A stretch of 64,000 nucleotides of DNA, from contig CM060731.1 of assembly GCA_030704615.1 (NCBI GenBank), positions 41,974,001-42,038,000 of the forward strand. The letters are read 5' to 3'. Below, piece by piece: positions 46,901 to 59,657 of the stretch. Position 1 is the stretch's first letter; each line of letters opens with the position of its first letter. This DNA is from Takakia lepidozioides (taxonomy: Eukaryota; Streptophyta; Takakiopsida; Takakiales; Takakiaceae). The position numbers were made by a program, and so were the translations under genes. The notes under the pieces were generated by a model that ran no database searches, was not told the DNA's origin, and worked only from the letters and a program-made list of their open reading frames with translations.

Positions 46901-49900
46901 CACCCTCCTGTCCATGAAGAACATAAAGGAGTTCTGCATTGTGCTCGCTGTACAGGGCTGTTGTTCTATTGTATGAGCCCGCTGCCAGCAACCCCTCTGT
47001 GTACGGATTGAAAGCCAGGCATGAAATAATCCCTGCCACAGATCATACATCTTTATGAGGTCTCTTGACAATCAGGGGCTTGCAATTTAGACATAAAACA
47101 GTTTGATTGTCATGTGGTTCAGAGGAAACACAGCCCAATTTTACAATATGTAGGGTACAGCCTGCCACAAACTAGTTTCCTTTCAAATCTACTACTTCCA
47201 TGTGGAGCTGCCTGATTGGCATACTGTCCATGTCCATGTAGAAACTTCCGAGCGGCATGGTTCAAGTGTTTGAGCAATCAAGATGATGAGTTCAACTCCT
47301 GTGCAGTCCCTAATGCATCCAACCTTCATGTGAATGTTGAACATCATTGACCAGTAAGGGTCAGCCAACTGAGAGCCTCTGCTGCCTGCCGTGTGGATGA
47401 CTTTGCTAGGGCCCCTAGAAATAAATCAACTCCAATTGGCAAAAACATGACTTCAGCAGTACTGTGAACCCAGATGAGCAAAGGCTTAAAATTGGAGGGA
47501 GGGTCCAAACCTGTTTGGCCATCTTTGGTGTTGGTTAGGGTGGAATACTGTGAGAATTCTCGACCAGGACGAGTGGTTTCAAAAACCCTGAGTGTTTTGT
47601 TATACCCACAATATATCCTGTCCAGCCAGTGATCAGTTTGCTTGGTAAGAAAAATATATATCACAAGCTGCAATACTGTGTCACCTTTAGAGATGTCAGT
47701 AAAGTAGAACGGGGAATGAGATAACTTACTTGGATCCTGTTGAATTGAAAGCAATGGAGTAAGCAGCCACGATCTCATCCATGGCATCAAATGCTCTGTA
47801 TGTGCATCGCAGCTGTCCACCACATACACACCACCAAATAATGGACAATTCAATCATGATTATTGGTTACCAACTAGTCTCATGCAAGCACTACTTACTA
47901 CACTGAACTTCAACTTAACCATGGATGTATTAGCCAAGAACTGCATCCAAGTCATCTTCTATCTCCAAACTGATAAGGGAGGAAAGAAAGGAAGACAAAA
48001 GGGCAGAGAGAGACACCTCCCCAGAGACAGCATCCCAGAGATGAACTGGATGATCGCGGGTTGATGTGGCAAACGCGCATGTTGCTGGATCTGTGTTATT
48101 ACCATGCAAAACTAAGGTCAAAACTTTGGAATTACACATTAACAACTAATGAAGCAGCTACAAGGACCTTCATGCTCCAATGTTTATTTTAACATCTTAC
48201 TGACTGTTCTTAAGACAAACACACTAAGAATAATGAACACATGGTTTTTCTGTGCTCCACCCAATCTTTCCATCTTTCAGTTGACAGCAACAGTCACACT
48301 GAAACTTTTCAAAACAAATTATCCCTTTTCTGGTTCTTGACAGTTGAAAATGGGCCCAGGCACTTTACTCCGCAGACCTCACATGGTCAAACAATAAAGA
48401 GCATTATATTAGAAACCAAGACTAGAAGGGCACAGGGAAAATTGATCTCTTTTTAACACATTACTTAAGTGTGCATTTTAGGTTCAGTGAGACCACAGTA
48501 GCCTTGTTGCCTTATCTACATGACAATGCCCTTGTATTAGCCACCTCACCCGAATGTGTACAAATTAATGAACTTGCATTTAGGAACTCAGAGCACCTGA
48601 AGCAAGCATATGAGGATACCAGCAGAAGTCATAAATCGTCTCTCCCTCTGACACTACCACAGCTGCTGTGAATGAATCTGCCACCGAAGATGACAAGTCA
48701 GATATTGTGAGGCAGACTATAGCAAGAAATGCATACCATAAATCTAAGCCTTACTCTCCACTGCATTATTGGTTTTTCACTGAGACTTAGCTGTATTTTA
48801 TGCTCCATTGTAAACTGGACACAGAATAAATTCAATCTCGTGATTCCCCTTTGACAAAGCTAGAGTACTCTGTTCAATTCTGATCAATCTTTGGTCTTGC
48901 ACAGCATATTTTTGTCATTGAACACGCTGTGTTGATGAAACCAGAACTACATACAGACTCTATTCATATAGGGGTCCCTGCACAATGTGAAGTCCAGCTC
49001 CACAGTATCCAAACTTGTCTATCACGCTTCCAGAAGATAGCTTGGTGGGTCATTATATACATATTGCCAAACCGAATGTGGGCGCCTACGGACTTCCCAA
49101 TCTGAGAGAACCTGGGTACTCAAAGCCTGGGTTGGCAAAAAACGTGCCCTCCTAAGTTGAAGCCTCTCAAACATACTCTAGCTCCAACTTCATCATTTTT
49201 TCTTCCAGTTTATAGATTGACAGTTCCTTTGCCATGGCTCACAGATGAAAATTGCAATAAAGTAGACACAAGGAGCCTCAGCCTGACAGGAGCACTCTGC
49301 CAATTTCCAGGAACCTTAATCCAGCCAGCAACATCCCAACCGAGGGAGCCAAAATAAAGGTCAAATGGACAAGATACTACTGGCAACGTAGGGGAATACC
49401 TCCATCCTGAATTGCAGCTTCATTTCTTTGGGTGTCTTGAAGTGCGTTGCTGGGCCTAGGAGTAGAAAGCAAGGCCAGTGAGATGTGAGTCAACATTTCA
49501 GAATTGCCCTAAAGCAAAGCCTAATTTATGCCTTATTTTCTCACTCACCTCTTCCCACAACTCCGACATGCATTCACAGCCTGAAAATTTCAAAAATTGC
49601 TCTCTATTGCAAGCTAAAATGAAGCCAATTGAAAAAAGATAAGTCCATGATTTGCACAGATTCTTGCCTAATGGCTCCATGTGCAGAGGGGGGGGCGGCG
49701 ACTGAATAAATCTCATTCCCTACAACACCTAACAGACCGTTTAGGTTGAAGCACACGTACCAGTCAAAGATGCGAAGGCTGTTGTCCTCACTGTTTGTCA
49801 GCAAGCATGACCCATCCGGAGACCTGCACAAAACCGACATTGTTCCAGTTGGTGCGGCAGTACCCTGCTTTGTTGCCAGTGTCTGCAGTTCGTGGATACC

Positions 49901-50479
49901 AACAAGCATTGCCAGCAAACATCTCTTTGCTCGGGATATTAAATTGCATGATGTTGGTGACAAATTACCAGTCAATGCTCGTATATGATGCAAGCCGCGA
50001 TCATTGATTAGACTCAATCCTTCAGACACAGCTCTGTTTCGACACGGTGGTCCAAGACATAGTCCATTTGTAAAAGCAAGCATAAGGGCCTTGGATTCAT
50101 AGACCAGGGTTTAGGGTTTAGGGTTTAGGTCTTGAGCGCATAACTCGATACTCCTTTCAACTGGTTCAGATACGCTGTCTGGTCGACTATAGTGGCAGGA
50201 AGGAGACTGTTCAGACGCTATAACTACGAATTGATTCTTTTTCATTTCCACGAGAGAAACCCACACTTTTTCCTTTTCACCCTCACGAAAAGGGAACATT
50301 GAACCACAAAGCAGCACTCACCATTTGACGCCCTTGAAGAAATTGTTGGAGACAGCAGAGCAAGGAGGTAAGAACTGGCGACGGAAATGGTACTGGCGCC
50401 AAGGTGGTGTGTGGAAGTCAAGAACGGGCCAAAAGAATTCAGCTTCTGTTGCCTCAATCCCACCATTGCCATCTTCCAT
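43977..50479 (-). CDS. WRAP53: WRAP53/TCAB1 homologue, WD40 telomerase and Cajal-body protein
   Basis: Fourteen exons join in phase with GT-AG borders: 50479-50322, 49823-49761, 49455-49400, 48665-48597, 48090-48017, 47812-47730, 47617-47511, 47032-46890, 46515-46468, 46048-45996, 45584-45500, 44948-44882, 44614-44486 and 44218-43977, encoding 458 residues. The start ATG follows an in-frame stop. Family blocks in order: NNFFKGVKW/SPDGSCLLTNSEDN across the first intron, YDFCWYPHM, STRDHPVHLWDA, YRAFDAMDEI, IYCGYNKTLRVF, RPGREF, GIISCLAFNP, LHGQEGGVTQ, FSKDGNYLYTGGRKDPNILCWD, FDIEPCGRHLGTGGQDG and TVNGFGFHPLLPL. WRAP53 forms a WD40 propeller that binds the CAB box of scaRNAs and telomerase RNA and brings them to Cajal bodies. 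No lesion was seen, unlike the neighbouring GUF1. Confidence 0.92.
49835..49935 (+). mobile_element. Fragment of the retroelement DNA methyltransferase inside WRAP53 intron 1
   Basis: About 90% of bases match positions 3877-3978 of the Ty3 methyltransferase, including the stretch encoding LLPVSAVRGYQQALPA. It is antisense to the host gene and ends about ten bases from the splice acceptor of exon 2. It is too short to encode activity. It shows that the family has, or had, other insertions. Confidence 0.85.
50107..50129 (+). repeat. Interstitial telomere-type repeat in WRAP53 intron 1
   Basis: Three consecutive units of gggttta, the Arabidopsis-type telomere sequence, read on the + strand. Short interstitial tracts of this type (telo-boxes) are common near plant promoters. 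This one lies within the first 220 bases of intron 1. Confidence 0.85.
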
Positions 50480-50731
50480 GGCCGTTTGCGTCAAGATTCA
50501 ATCCAGCACCCTCCTCGCCTCCCACACTCTCGTCCCGGCAAAGATGGCCTTACTCGCTCATTCCTTCCTGCTTTCGTTCGTTCGTCCATCGTTCACGTTC
50601 GTGATCGGTCGTCCTTCGTTCGTTCTCTTTCTAGTTATCGGAAAACGATGCCCTAGTTACACTATACATCGTTGATACAGCCATCCCCGGCGACTAGCCT
50701 ATACAGGTCTGTTTTTCTTTTTCAATTTTTG

Positions 50732-50762
<31 letters not shown>

Positions 50763-53235
50763 TTGGAGCAAGGGGAGGAAGCCCCCTTTTTTTTTTTTAA
50801 TGAACAGGGGGATTGTAGCCCTGGAAATTTTATTAATAGGTAAGGAAAAAACGGTCTGTTCTTTGCATAAATTCTTCTTGAAGCTCTGAAAGGAAAGCCT
50901 CCATTTTTTTTCTTTATTGGCTCTTCCCTATAAGGGAGAGACCAGGCATTGGTGCCAAAAATGAGTAAGACCCTGATATACCTCCACTAGATAGTACCTA
51001 CATTTTGCAGATAATCCTCCCCCCCCCTTACATCTTAACTTGAATGGACCTTGATTGGATAAGACCCATAAGTGAATCTTACACATGTAAATATTCATAA
51101 ATGAAGACTCAAAATGAAGGGTATATAGGGATAGACACATCTGAATTATAGAAAAAATATAAGAATAAGAGCAAGGTTTAATTTCCTTCATATATGTATT
51201 GTGGTGTGATTTCAGCTGTTGAAACTTGAAACCTGCCACAGGAGTTGAGATCAGAGAAAACCTGGTGTTGGGAGGACACAGTGACGGCAAGCGCTTGGGA
51301 GTTATGAGGTGTGGAGCTCGAGTAATCGTTACTGGCGCAGCTTGGGCGTGCTGATCACCTATTGGTGGTATGAAGGGTTTTAAATCCCTCCTACTTCTTA
51401 CCCATTCCTTGTCTGCTCCATCGAGGGCATCAGCAGGGGATGGACAGCTCAACTATGGATGGGTACTTGCAAATATCGACATAGGAAAGGGGTATTTAGG
51501 TGTTGTGCTCGTGATGTTTCTTCTTCTTTTTGCTATGACTTAGAATAGAACATGCAAGCTGGAGAGAGAGAGCTTGGCAATGGCGTTAGGGAGAAAAACT
51601 TGGGAAATTGGGGTTATGAATGAAGCTGTGACAGAGTGAGTTCAAACCAGATGGATTCCTGTGTTGAGAGAGCTGGAGTGTGTGCATTCTTGACAACAAG
51701 CGGCTAGTCACGTAATGGCTCCACCCTAAGATTCTAAGTAGAAAATTTCCTTAAAATGTTATATTAAAATAAGATAACACATATTCAAAGTATATTTTAA
51801 ACATGTTCTGCATAAGAAGAAAGTTTACTTATTTATAAAACAGGGGACAAAGGCGAAACTTTATTGATGTAGAATTTAAATATTGATGTATGATATAAAA
51901 AACTAATCATCAAATTCACTAATTATTAAAATATTGAAATGCTTGTTGAAATACGAACTGGAATACTGAAATTTTTGCTGAAAAACTCGCTGAAAAACTC
52001 GCCGAAATACTGAAATACTGAAATTTTGATGTACTGAAATATTGTAGGCATTTGTCGGGCCACCAACATTATATATTGTAGTGTGAAAAGAATGGCCTAA
52101 AAGCCTAGGTAGTATTACTTACTAACTCATTATGACCTGAGAAGTCAAAGCTTACCCTTATCGCAGTGGAAGAAAAAATAAGAATAAACCTGCTTACACT
52201 ATCCATCTATCCCTTATGTTATTCTATCCTCTTGTGTTTGGTGACTGCATAACTTAGCCAGTAGGTGAGTCCTGTACTCATAACACAAAACACAGCATCA
52301 CAAATGTTGGGTTGTTTTACACCAGAAAGCCTACAACTATAGATCATTGATATACAACTTTTCTTTTACACTTCCAGGCACTTTTAGGATAAACCAAGCT
52401 ATGTAACACTTCTTGTTTTGGTTTCATTCTGACAGGGTATGGCTGCAAACACCTCTAGATGTTCTCTCTCCCTTGTTTGGGTAGGCAGCCCCTCTTTCCA
52501 GATCATGTATGCAGATGTGATCTCTCTCCCATCCCCTGTTCTCTTCCTTACATCATGACAATGATAACATGTATGTCTCACAAACTCTTCTTGGTTCTGC
52601 CTATCTCTCTAACTTAGTGAAATTCAGTAAGTTCAACAGCCTTTCAAGTTTTTCCTTTTGATGAACAATTACTCTAGTACATTGCAGGTCATCTCACGGT
52701 GTTACCTCTTTCTCACTTGATCATGCTCCCAGCCACTTTTTGATATGCATTTTCAGGTCTCTCTCCCATCCCCTATTCTCTTATCACAGCAGCAAGTTGT
52801 GTTTGCAAACACAGATACCCTCCACAAATTTACTACAACCTATATTATGTGCAATGCAATTGAACCCATCTTGTTGGCCTTCAATGTGCAGCATGTCATC
52901 ACAGGAACCATTAGCCTGCCTACTATGACCACCACACTCTACAGCAAACTAAAAACAAAGTCTACTGCATACATCATTCCAATGTAAACAGCATTGGGCC
53001 TGAAACCCTACCTACTCAGCATCTCCTCCATTGTGGTCATGACTACAACTAATTGACTTAGTTCTACTGAAGCAAAACAGACTGCAAACTAGGTATGTCT
53101 TTGAGTTTAGTATAGAGTTTGACCGCTTTCTCTATGATTTTTTATTTATTTTTGAGTTTAAGATTTTTACTTTTTTATAATGTCTATTTTATTGTATGGT
53201 TATGAATGCCCATCAAACTTAATATATGTTGTGAT
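50480..53235. other. Intergenic with LINE-tail fragments, no gene recognised
   Basis: A T-tract at about 50727-50760 and a second one at about 50785-50799 precede aatgaacaggggg...ccctggaaattttattaata, the - strand tail of the LINE family. A similar tail is near 51830-51870 (aaaacagggga). At 51935-52045 an irregular tandem repeat of gaaatactgaaa units is present. The open frame 51452-50928 on the - strand resembles nothing I know. Confidence 0.5.
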
Positions 53236-54425
53236 TTATTATTATTATTATTATTATTATTTGGTTTTAAATGAACAGGGATTAGGTTTATTTCAGGGAA
53301 AAAAATTAAAACCCCTGATTACACCATGAGGCACACACATTGTAGTCAGTGAGAAGTGAACCGACCTCTTGAAAAGAACAGAAAGACAGACCTAGGGTTG
53401 CAAAGCCCTATCTGAATCACCGCCCATAAGGGGGTAGAGAGAATCTAGGCAATATTGCCAAGAACTATAGAGACCACGAGACGATCGCTTAGAGCAACAG
53501 TAAAGAACAAGCTATAGGCGATCAGACTAAAGCTCGTGTATGGAGCCTGGGGATCTAGCGAAATTTCAATCTAGCAGCTGATTTGATATGGCGCCAATTA
53601 ACATCTCTATCAAACTTTGGGGATACCATGGAGGGGGGTGTTGAGGTCTCTCCATCATATTGGTGGGAGATGTGCCCAGGTGCACTGGGATGGTGACGTG
53701 CTAGTGCAGAGAAGACTGTTTCGTGCCCAATTGTGCGTGAATTGCTGCAGCTTGCTGGGGCTTCCTCTGGACATATCTGCACATAGTTTGGCCCATGTTT
53801 TCCTCCCCTCAATCTGTAGGTCCCAAAAGACTCGAGACAACAAAGTAGACAGTGTGCAGGTCGTACCAGATAGGGACCATGCACATCTAACCTTCCAGAT
53901 ATGCCAAAGAGTGGAGCTTCTAAGACAATCAAATACATGACAATCAGATGCTCTGTTTTTAGATGCCTTGGCATAATTGAGAAGCAAGTGGATAACCGAC
54001 ATGTTTTGAGTATCCCGCTCTCTGTAGAATGTCCTAATGACTCGGGGCCAGACTTTCATTGGTGTGAGACAACAGATGAGATAGTGCTCCAATGTCTCCA
54101 TATGTCCAGAAGAGTAGCAGGAACATAAGACGACATCTTCAAACTAAAGCCATTCCCCCACCTTCAAGGCCCTGTTGGCTATTTGCCAAAGAAAGCTGGA
54201 AGTTTGGCTGGTCTGGATTTTTCCAGATGCAACTCCAAATAGCTTTCCAGTTTTCTTCTATGAAACCGTAAGATTGCCACTTCGTATAATTCCATTTGAC
54301 GAGAAGAGGTTTTGGGGAGCTAAGGGCTTTGTATGCGATCCTAGTGGCATAGGAAAAAAAAAAAAAGGACAGTAGAAGCCCCATGACCACTCACCAGGGT
54401 CAAATGGGAGCTCTGGCAGGGGCCT
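53236..54425 (-). mobile_element. 5'-truncated LINE (L1-type), copy 2
   Basis: Read on the - strand, the remnant begins with a region like WKAIWSCIWKNPDQPNFQ (about 54280), then the zinc-binding stretch METLEHYLICC...MKVW (54101-54040), then a C-terminal RSSTLWHIWKVRCAW and IEGRKTWAKLC, and ends with NWRHIK near 53590. The tail ...ccctgttcatttaaaacc plus a (TTA)n tract at 53240-53262 marks the 3' end. Frames are interrupted and RT is absent. Confidence 0.75.
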
Positions 54426-54738
54426 CCCTAAGATCCATACAAAGGAGTTCCTCAAAAGCTAGACAGCAAGTGGTATCATTGGGTCAGGACTGGGGTTCAT
54501 GTCTTTTGTGGGGGAAGACCAACAACAGATTCTGACAGGGGTATGGGATAAGATAGGGAAGAGGATAGGAGTGGCACTTTGCAGGGCCAAAGACATGGTA
54601 ACATGATGAATCTGGAAAGGGAAGCCTTGGAGACCATTGTGGTGCTTCTCATGTATAAAGAGGATAGTTAGAGACTAACCGATAATGACTAAGGACCAAT
54701 AGGTGTAGAGAGAGGTGCTAGCCAGGTGATAGGGCCCG

Positions 54739-54905
54739 TGTCATGGTTTTAGTCATGGTTAACTAGAATTACCTACTTCTAGTTAACTAGGACATTTTGG
54801 ATATTTATATTTATATTTTGTGTGTTGGGACTTCATTTCGTCTCATATGCCAAGTGAGGTGTCAAGCCTCACTTGGGACGTGGGGATGGGTTTTCCCCTT
54901 GTGAG
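54739..54905 (+). repeat. LTR-like end, inverted copy of 11316-11490
   Basis: The segment begins TGTCATGGTTTTAGTCATGG and matches the reverse complement of 11316-11490. After about 54905 the similarity fades. No retroelement proteins flank it, so it looks like a solo or truncated LTR. Confidence 0.65.
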
Positions 54906-55279
54906 GGTTGAAATGTGTGGTGGACAGCGATGTATGTTGTGGCACGATGCTTAGGTGCACGATACCTGCCCTCATTGTGGTTAGCCAAACTGGAGGCACC
55001 GAGTATTTGATAACTGTGAAGCCTGATGAGATTTTGGCAGCACCGACCACCCCAGCAATAGAGGAAGAGTCCAAGAAGTCGTTGGTATCCAGTAGTTGCC
55101 AAAGCTACTAAGCCCTCTATTTTTCTCCAATTATTCTGTAATACATTTGACTGTTTTATTAATAATTTTTAATATATGTTCTTAGTCAAGTTTATATTTT
55201 ATTGCAAAGATGCCCCACGTAAAATTGTTGACTACGAACCGATCGGATTTGGAATGTAGAAATCATTATTTTTTGACAC

Positions 55280-55945
55280 GCACATTTTTCTTTTTTTCTT
55301 TTTTTCTTAGAAACGGGACAGTGGTCCTGGAAATATATTAGAAGAAGTGGAAAAAATGACGACCTGGGGCCGTGAAGGCTTAGAGTAGGGACACCACCCC
55401 ATGGCCAGAAGAACAAAGAGTGTTTGAACTGCAGAGAAAGCATCCAAGAAATGTTCGTGCGAAATAAATAGAGTTGTGGCGGTGCCAGATCAAGAAGACA
55501 ATGCTACCCTATGCTATCATGAACAATACTATTCTGAACATGGGAGAGGAACAGAGTAGAGGAGCGAGAAAGACGAGAAAAGGGATGATGTAAGGCAGAA
55601 AAGCTAACAACGACCAACGATCGCTATTTTCATACTGCAGGAGTTATAGAATTTAAGTTGTGCTTTAAACTTAGAGTCTTTTGCTCGTTTATGGCGCCAA
55701 TTGAAGTCTGCATCCTCGCCTTCAGCCGGAGATTCCCATGAAGCAGGGATGAAGTCTTTCCATTGCATTGAGGAGTTGGAAATTTGGGAGCCGAGGAGGC
55801 CATTCTTCCCCCATGTGACATCAAACTCCTGGAGAAGCTGCAGCCGGCGCCGATCTGAAGCTTGGGGAAGAGCTAGTGCACACAATGAGATCCAGGCCTT
55901 CCTCCCCTCAGTCATGAGATCAAGATAAACCTGAAACAACACAGA
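55280..55945 (-). mobile_element. 5'-truncated LINE (L1-type), copy 3
   Basis: The - strand frame 55942-55604 reads a LINE C terminus (TEGRKAWISLC, FNWRHKRAKDSKFK) that parallels copies 1 and 2. It is followed by the family tail (ctaatatatttccaggaccactgtcccgtttc) and an A-rich end (T-rich on + at 55285-55310). Only the last part of the element is present. Confidence 0.72.
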
Positions 55946-57044
55946 TCTCAGACTGGGGGTATGTAGTATGTATACTATTTAAAATATCCTTTGAAATAGA
56001 TTTGTACATATTATAACTTACAAATGAAGAGTAAAACGATATATCCAGCAAAAGTATTTGTTGGCACATATATGTTATTCATCCATGTGGATGACATTTT
56101 ATCTTCTTCGAGACCTTCTTTCCACCTTTTCAAAAGATTATACCTCTTCGTGTTTTCTTGTGTCTCTTCATGTTATCTTTTTATCAAAACCTAATAGGGC
56201 TTCAATTCCAAGTGCCAGATAGAAACTTGAAGAGATCTAATGTGCATTGCATATTAGATCACCTAAAATGCTTCAATTGAGATCTTCATGGTCTTTGCGA
56301 CCGCACCCATTGTACCGACCTCCTCTCTTATGATGTAGAGTTGTTTCTACGAAGGCAATAACCAACACCATAAGTTCCGGTTGCTTCTACAAGAGTCCAC
56401 ATCTTTTTTCAAGAATTTTTTCACATTGAATAATGACATTGAAACAAGCTCAAGTAAAATGGATGTTGACATCCAATAATTGCGCATTGAACTCTCGTGT
56501 CAATCTATAGAGTAGTTGGATTTCAGTAGTGTTATGCGATAACTCTACCACTCTGAATCTCCCGTTCAACATCTCCAAGACAAAATTGGACTGGAGGCAA
56601 CTTCAAATCCAACATGTTTTGATTTGGAGAAAACAAAGTCTGAACTTTCAAGCAATATTATCTGAACTAGGGTCTCCTTGCTAGCTGACTTGTCTCAATA
56701 TTGATTAAGAACATTGCTAGAGGATGAGCAGATTTACGCACTAAGAATTTGGAATGAGAATGCTTTCACATTTGGACTCCATATGTGTGCATGCACATAT
56801 GGAGTAGTTGAAACCATATTCGCCAAATGCAAAACGTATTGTACTTGCAAATAGAGTCATGGTATCTTCCACCAATGGCTTTGCTTTCAGTGGATTTTTG
56901 CAGAACACGTATACTGCCCGGCTGGAATACGATTAGATATCACTACCATTATCAATGCCCGTGCCTATTGTACACAAGATTTTTGGGACCATAACACTAC
57001 GAGTTTGTAGTAAAACCCGCAGATAAGTTTAGAGGATTGACAAC
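55946..57044. other. Intergenic, no gene recognised
   Basis: AT-rich sequence with short open frames only. The missing N-terminal part of the F-box-like gene to the right should lie here, but I could not identify an F-box. Confidence 0.35.
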
Positions 57045-59657
57045 ATGGCCGTAAATCCATTGACTAAGGTCCGCAGGATGATGTTGGATCCTTCAGCAAG
57101 GTGGGATCAGCTTCAACCACAGGAAGTAGCCGATATATTTCTTCTAGAACCAATTGGAGATCTAGAGGGTGCATGGGCGAAACTAAGTCGTGGTTCTACG
57201 GAGGATCATGAAGCAACAATAGATGACTGGATACCGACCATGTTCAATGATGCAAAGAACCGATTGTATGATACTTATTTTCCAGTCATCATGGAGATGA
57301 ACACGGGTTTTTTCAGAATGGTGGCATGTAGGAGCGTTCCAACCCCATTGCCAGACACCACTTGTGAGATTCATCTCGAACCACATCTTGTATTACAATG
57401 TGATAATTGGTACGCTGCACCACCCATGAATTTTCTACCTCCCGAAGTTGTTAATGTGATCGGGGGAGATGGTGGGCTCTGGCTATGCGAGGGTGGGACA
57501 CAACCGAGGGCACCCATATCATTCACCAATGCCCTTCCTCGTACACAAACGTGGGATACTGTCGTGTCCGAGAAGGGTCAGTCAATGTTGCTGGTTTGCA
57601 ATCCTCTTACAAAGGAATAATTGTATCTTCCACCCTTCAAGTGGTCCTTGACTGGCAAGGTGGGCCTCTTGAAGATTGTGAATTGGGGTCCTCATATTGA
57701 TGAACTGATTGCAGATCTCGGCTGTGGGTCAGGCTCTTCATCACATTTTAGCACTGGGGGACATACTTCACCAGCATGTAGTGGGGGGCCTTCTTCACCT
57801 ACCCGCAGTGGCCTAGCAACTCCTCATCCAGGAGGGCATGATTCTTCACCCACAAAAAATTCCTCACCGACCACTAGTCCTCAACGACCACCTACTTTAA
57901 AAAAGACGCGGAGTCGTTCTACACCTCCTTGCATTCGGTGCTCAGATGAATGTACCTTTAGGTTTCCGCATCCTTCACCTTTTAGTAGCTCATTCCCTCC
58001 GCAAGCAGCCCCTTGCCCTATGGGTTGCACTGGGGACCATGGACATGTGGTACCAGTCCACATACCTCTACCCACCCACCGAGAATTTGACAGACTTCTC
58101 GAGTTGGACTCACCCGAAGAAGGCTACACCTGGGAAGGAGTGGCCCTGCCTTATGGCGTCCCACACGATTACAATGTCCCTGGGTCACCCGACTACATGC
58201 CCCCCAAAAGTGAGAACTAATTTTTTTTTGCTTTCTTGAGTATAATCCCCTTGTGACAACTGACCCCACCTTCCATCTGTAGCTTTTGATACAATGTCGA
58301 TCATTTATTCTCCAGGACAATTTCATCACAATAGTGTAACCAATTTTGCGGTTTGTATGCAGGTAATCAAAATTTCCAAGAAGGAGAAGAAGTAGTCATT
58401 ATGGATGAAATGGGACGTGAGGTTGGCTATGGAACTGTCTGGAAAAGAGAGTCTGGAGAGCATATGGATGGAGTACCCTCAAATCTTATGAGACGGCTGT
58501 GATAGTCACGAGATGCTTAATTGATGTTGATCTTGTTTGGGAGCCAACTGGCTACTTTGGAAGGCATCAAAAGAAGAGCGAGGTAATTGGCAGCAAAGTG
58601 ACTGGTAACGTTATGTGTAGTCTTCCAATCTGTTGGCCATCTTCTCTTTTATTGCGGCAACATGAAACCACCGCAACTCAAAAAGCTAGAATAGAGGCGA
58701 GACTAAAAGATAACGAAGCCACATCACACATTAGTTCAGAGGTTTGTCAATCCAAAGACTGCGGTCAAGATGGCAAACCTATGAACTGTGAGGCTGATGC
58801 TCGGTCAGCTGTCAAATGTCATTTTGTCACCTCTAGACGATATGTTGTAATAGTTATGGGTTATCGCAAAGAGAAGATTGCAAACACCCCATTGGTAGAA
58901 CAGCTTGTAGTTGGAGTGTACATGTCCTCTTCAAATACATGGACATTCAAATGCACTACAACAGACCGATGTAGGCACATGCCTAAGCATCAAGGACAGA
59001 CTGGTATTGCACTATTGGGGGAAGACCCACGAGATATGGCAGTTGTTTTCGGAGGCTTGGCAATCAATCTCAAAGAGGGCAGAGAGGAAGAAGAGGAAAT
59101 CTTCGAACCCACTATCTTCTATACCCCGCTTTACTCTCGCAGACGACAACGTAAGCAGCTTGAGTTTTCTGGCCGTAGGATAGATCCTGACAATATCCAT
59201 GGCCTCTACACCTTCATAATGGAGCCCCCCCATAGTGGTCCAACCCTTCCGAGATAGTGCAGATAGTGCATATGCAGTGACTAGGAAAACTATTTTGCCT
59301 GAGACAATCTTTGTCGTCCAGATAAATTTAGATAAAAACAATGTGCCCACAGGCTTCTATGATCTCATCTCGCGAATGCCAATTGACATGTTCAATGGTC
59401 TCCTTAACACTAGAGTTCCTTATACACCTAGGCATATGGATTACACTTCCGGGGAAGGAATGATTTGCTTCAAAGTTGGAAACGATCAGAATCTCGTGCT
59501 TTACGATGTGCAATGGGATCGTTGGTTCTCAGTCAAGTACCCGCAACAAAAAGAAGGCCGCATGAATAAGCATTTTCAGCTGTGTGATGGTGTCTGGAAG
59601 CCAAGTTTCCAGCAAAGGACTGGAGGTAATGATCTAGTGCTCTCTCTACATCCATGA
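57045..59657 (+). pseudogene. F-box/kelch-like gene remnant with an inserted transposon-like segment
   Basis: The first part (57045-about 57700) shows NPLTKVRRM and MLLVCNPLTKE followed by LPPF, the F-box-associated kelch pattern. An in-frame TAA at 57618 interrupts it. The next frame (57621-58220) turns into a Ser/Pro/Gly-rich stretch. At 58380-58650 there is EVGYGTVWKRESGEHMDG...ICWP, resembling a domain in plant CACTA-type transposon proteins; a TGA lies at 58499. Kelch-like sequence resumes (RRYVVIVMGYRKEK, SSNTWTF; then ENLVLYDVQWDRWF-like near 59480) until 59657, with further stops. F-box/kelch proteins select substrates for SCF ubiquitin ligases. No F-box was found, so the N terminus is missing. 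The family call is moderate and the CACTA link weak. Confidence 0.5.

Noticed and set aside
50928-51452. 174-codon open frame on the - strand
   Set aside because: No family resemblance, low-complexity runs, and it lies beside LINE-tail sequence; treated as chance.
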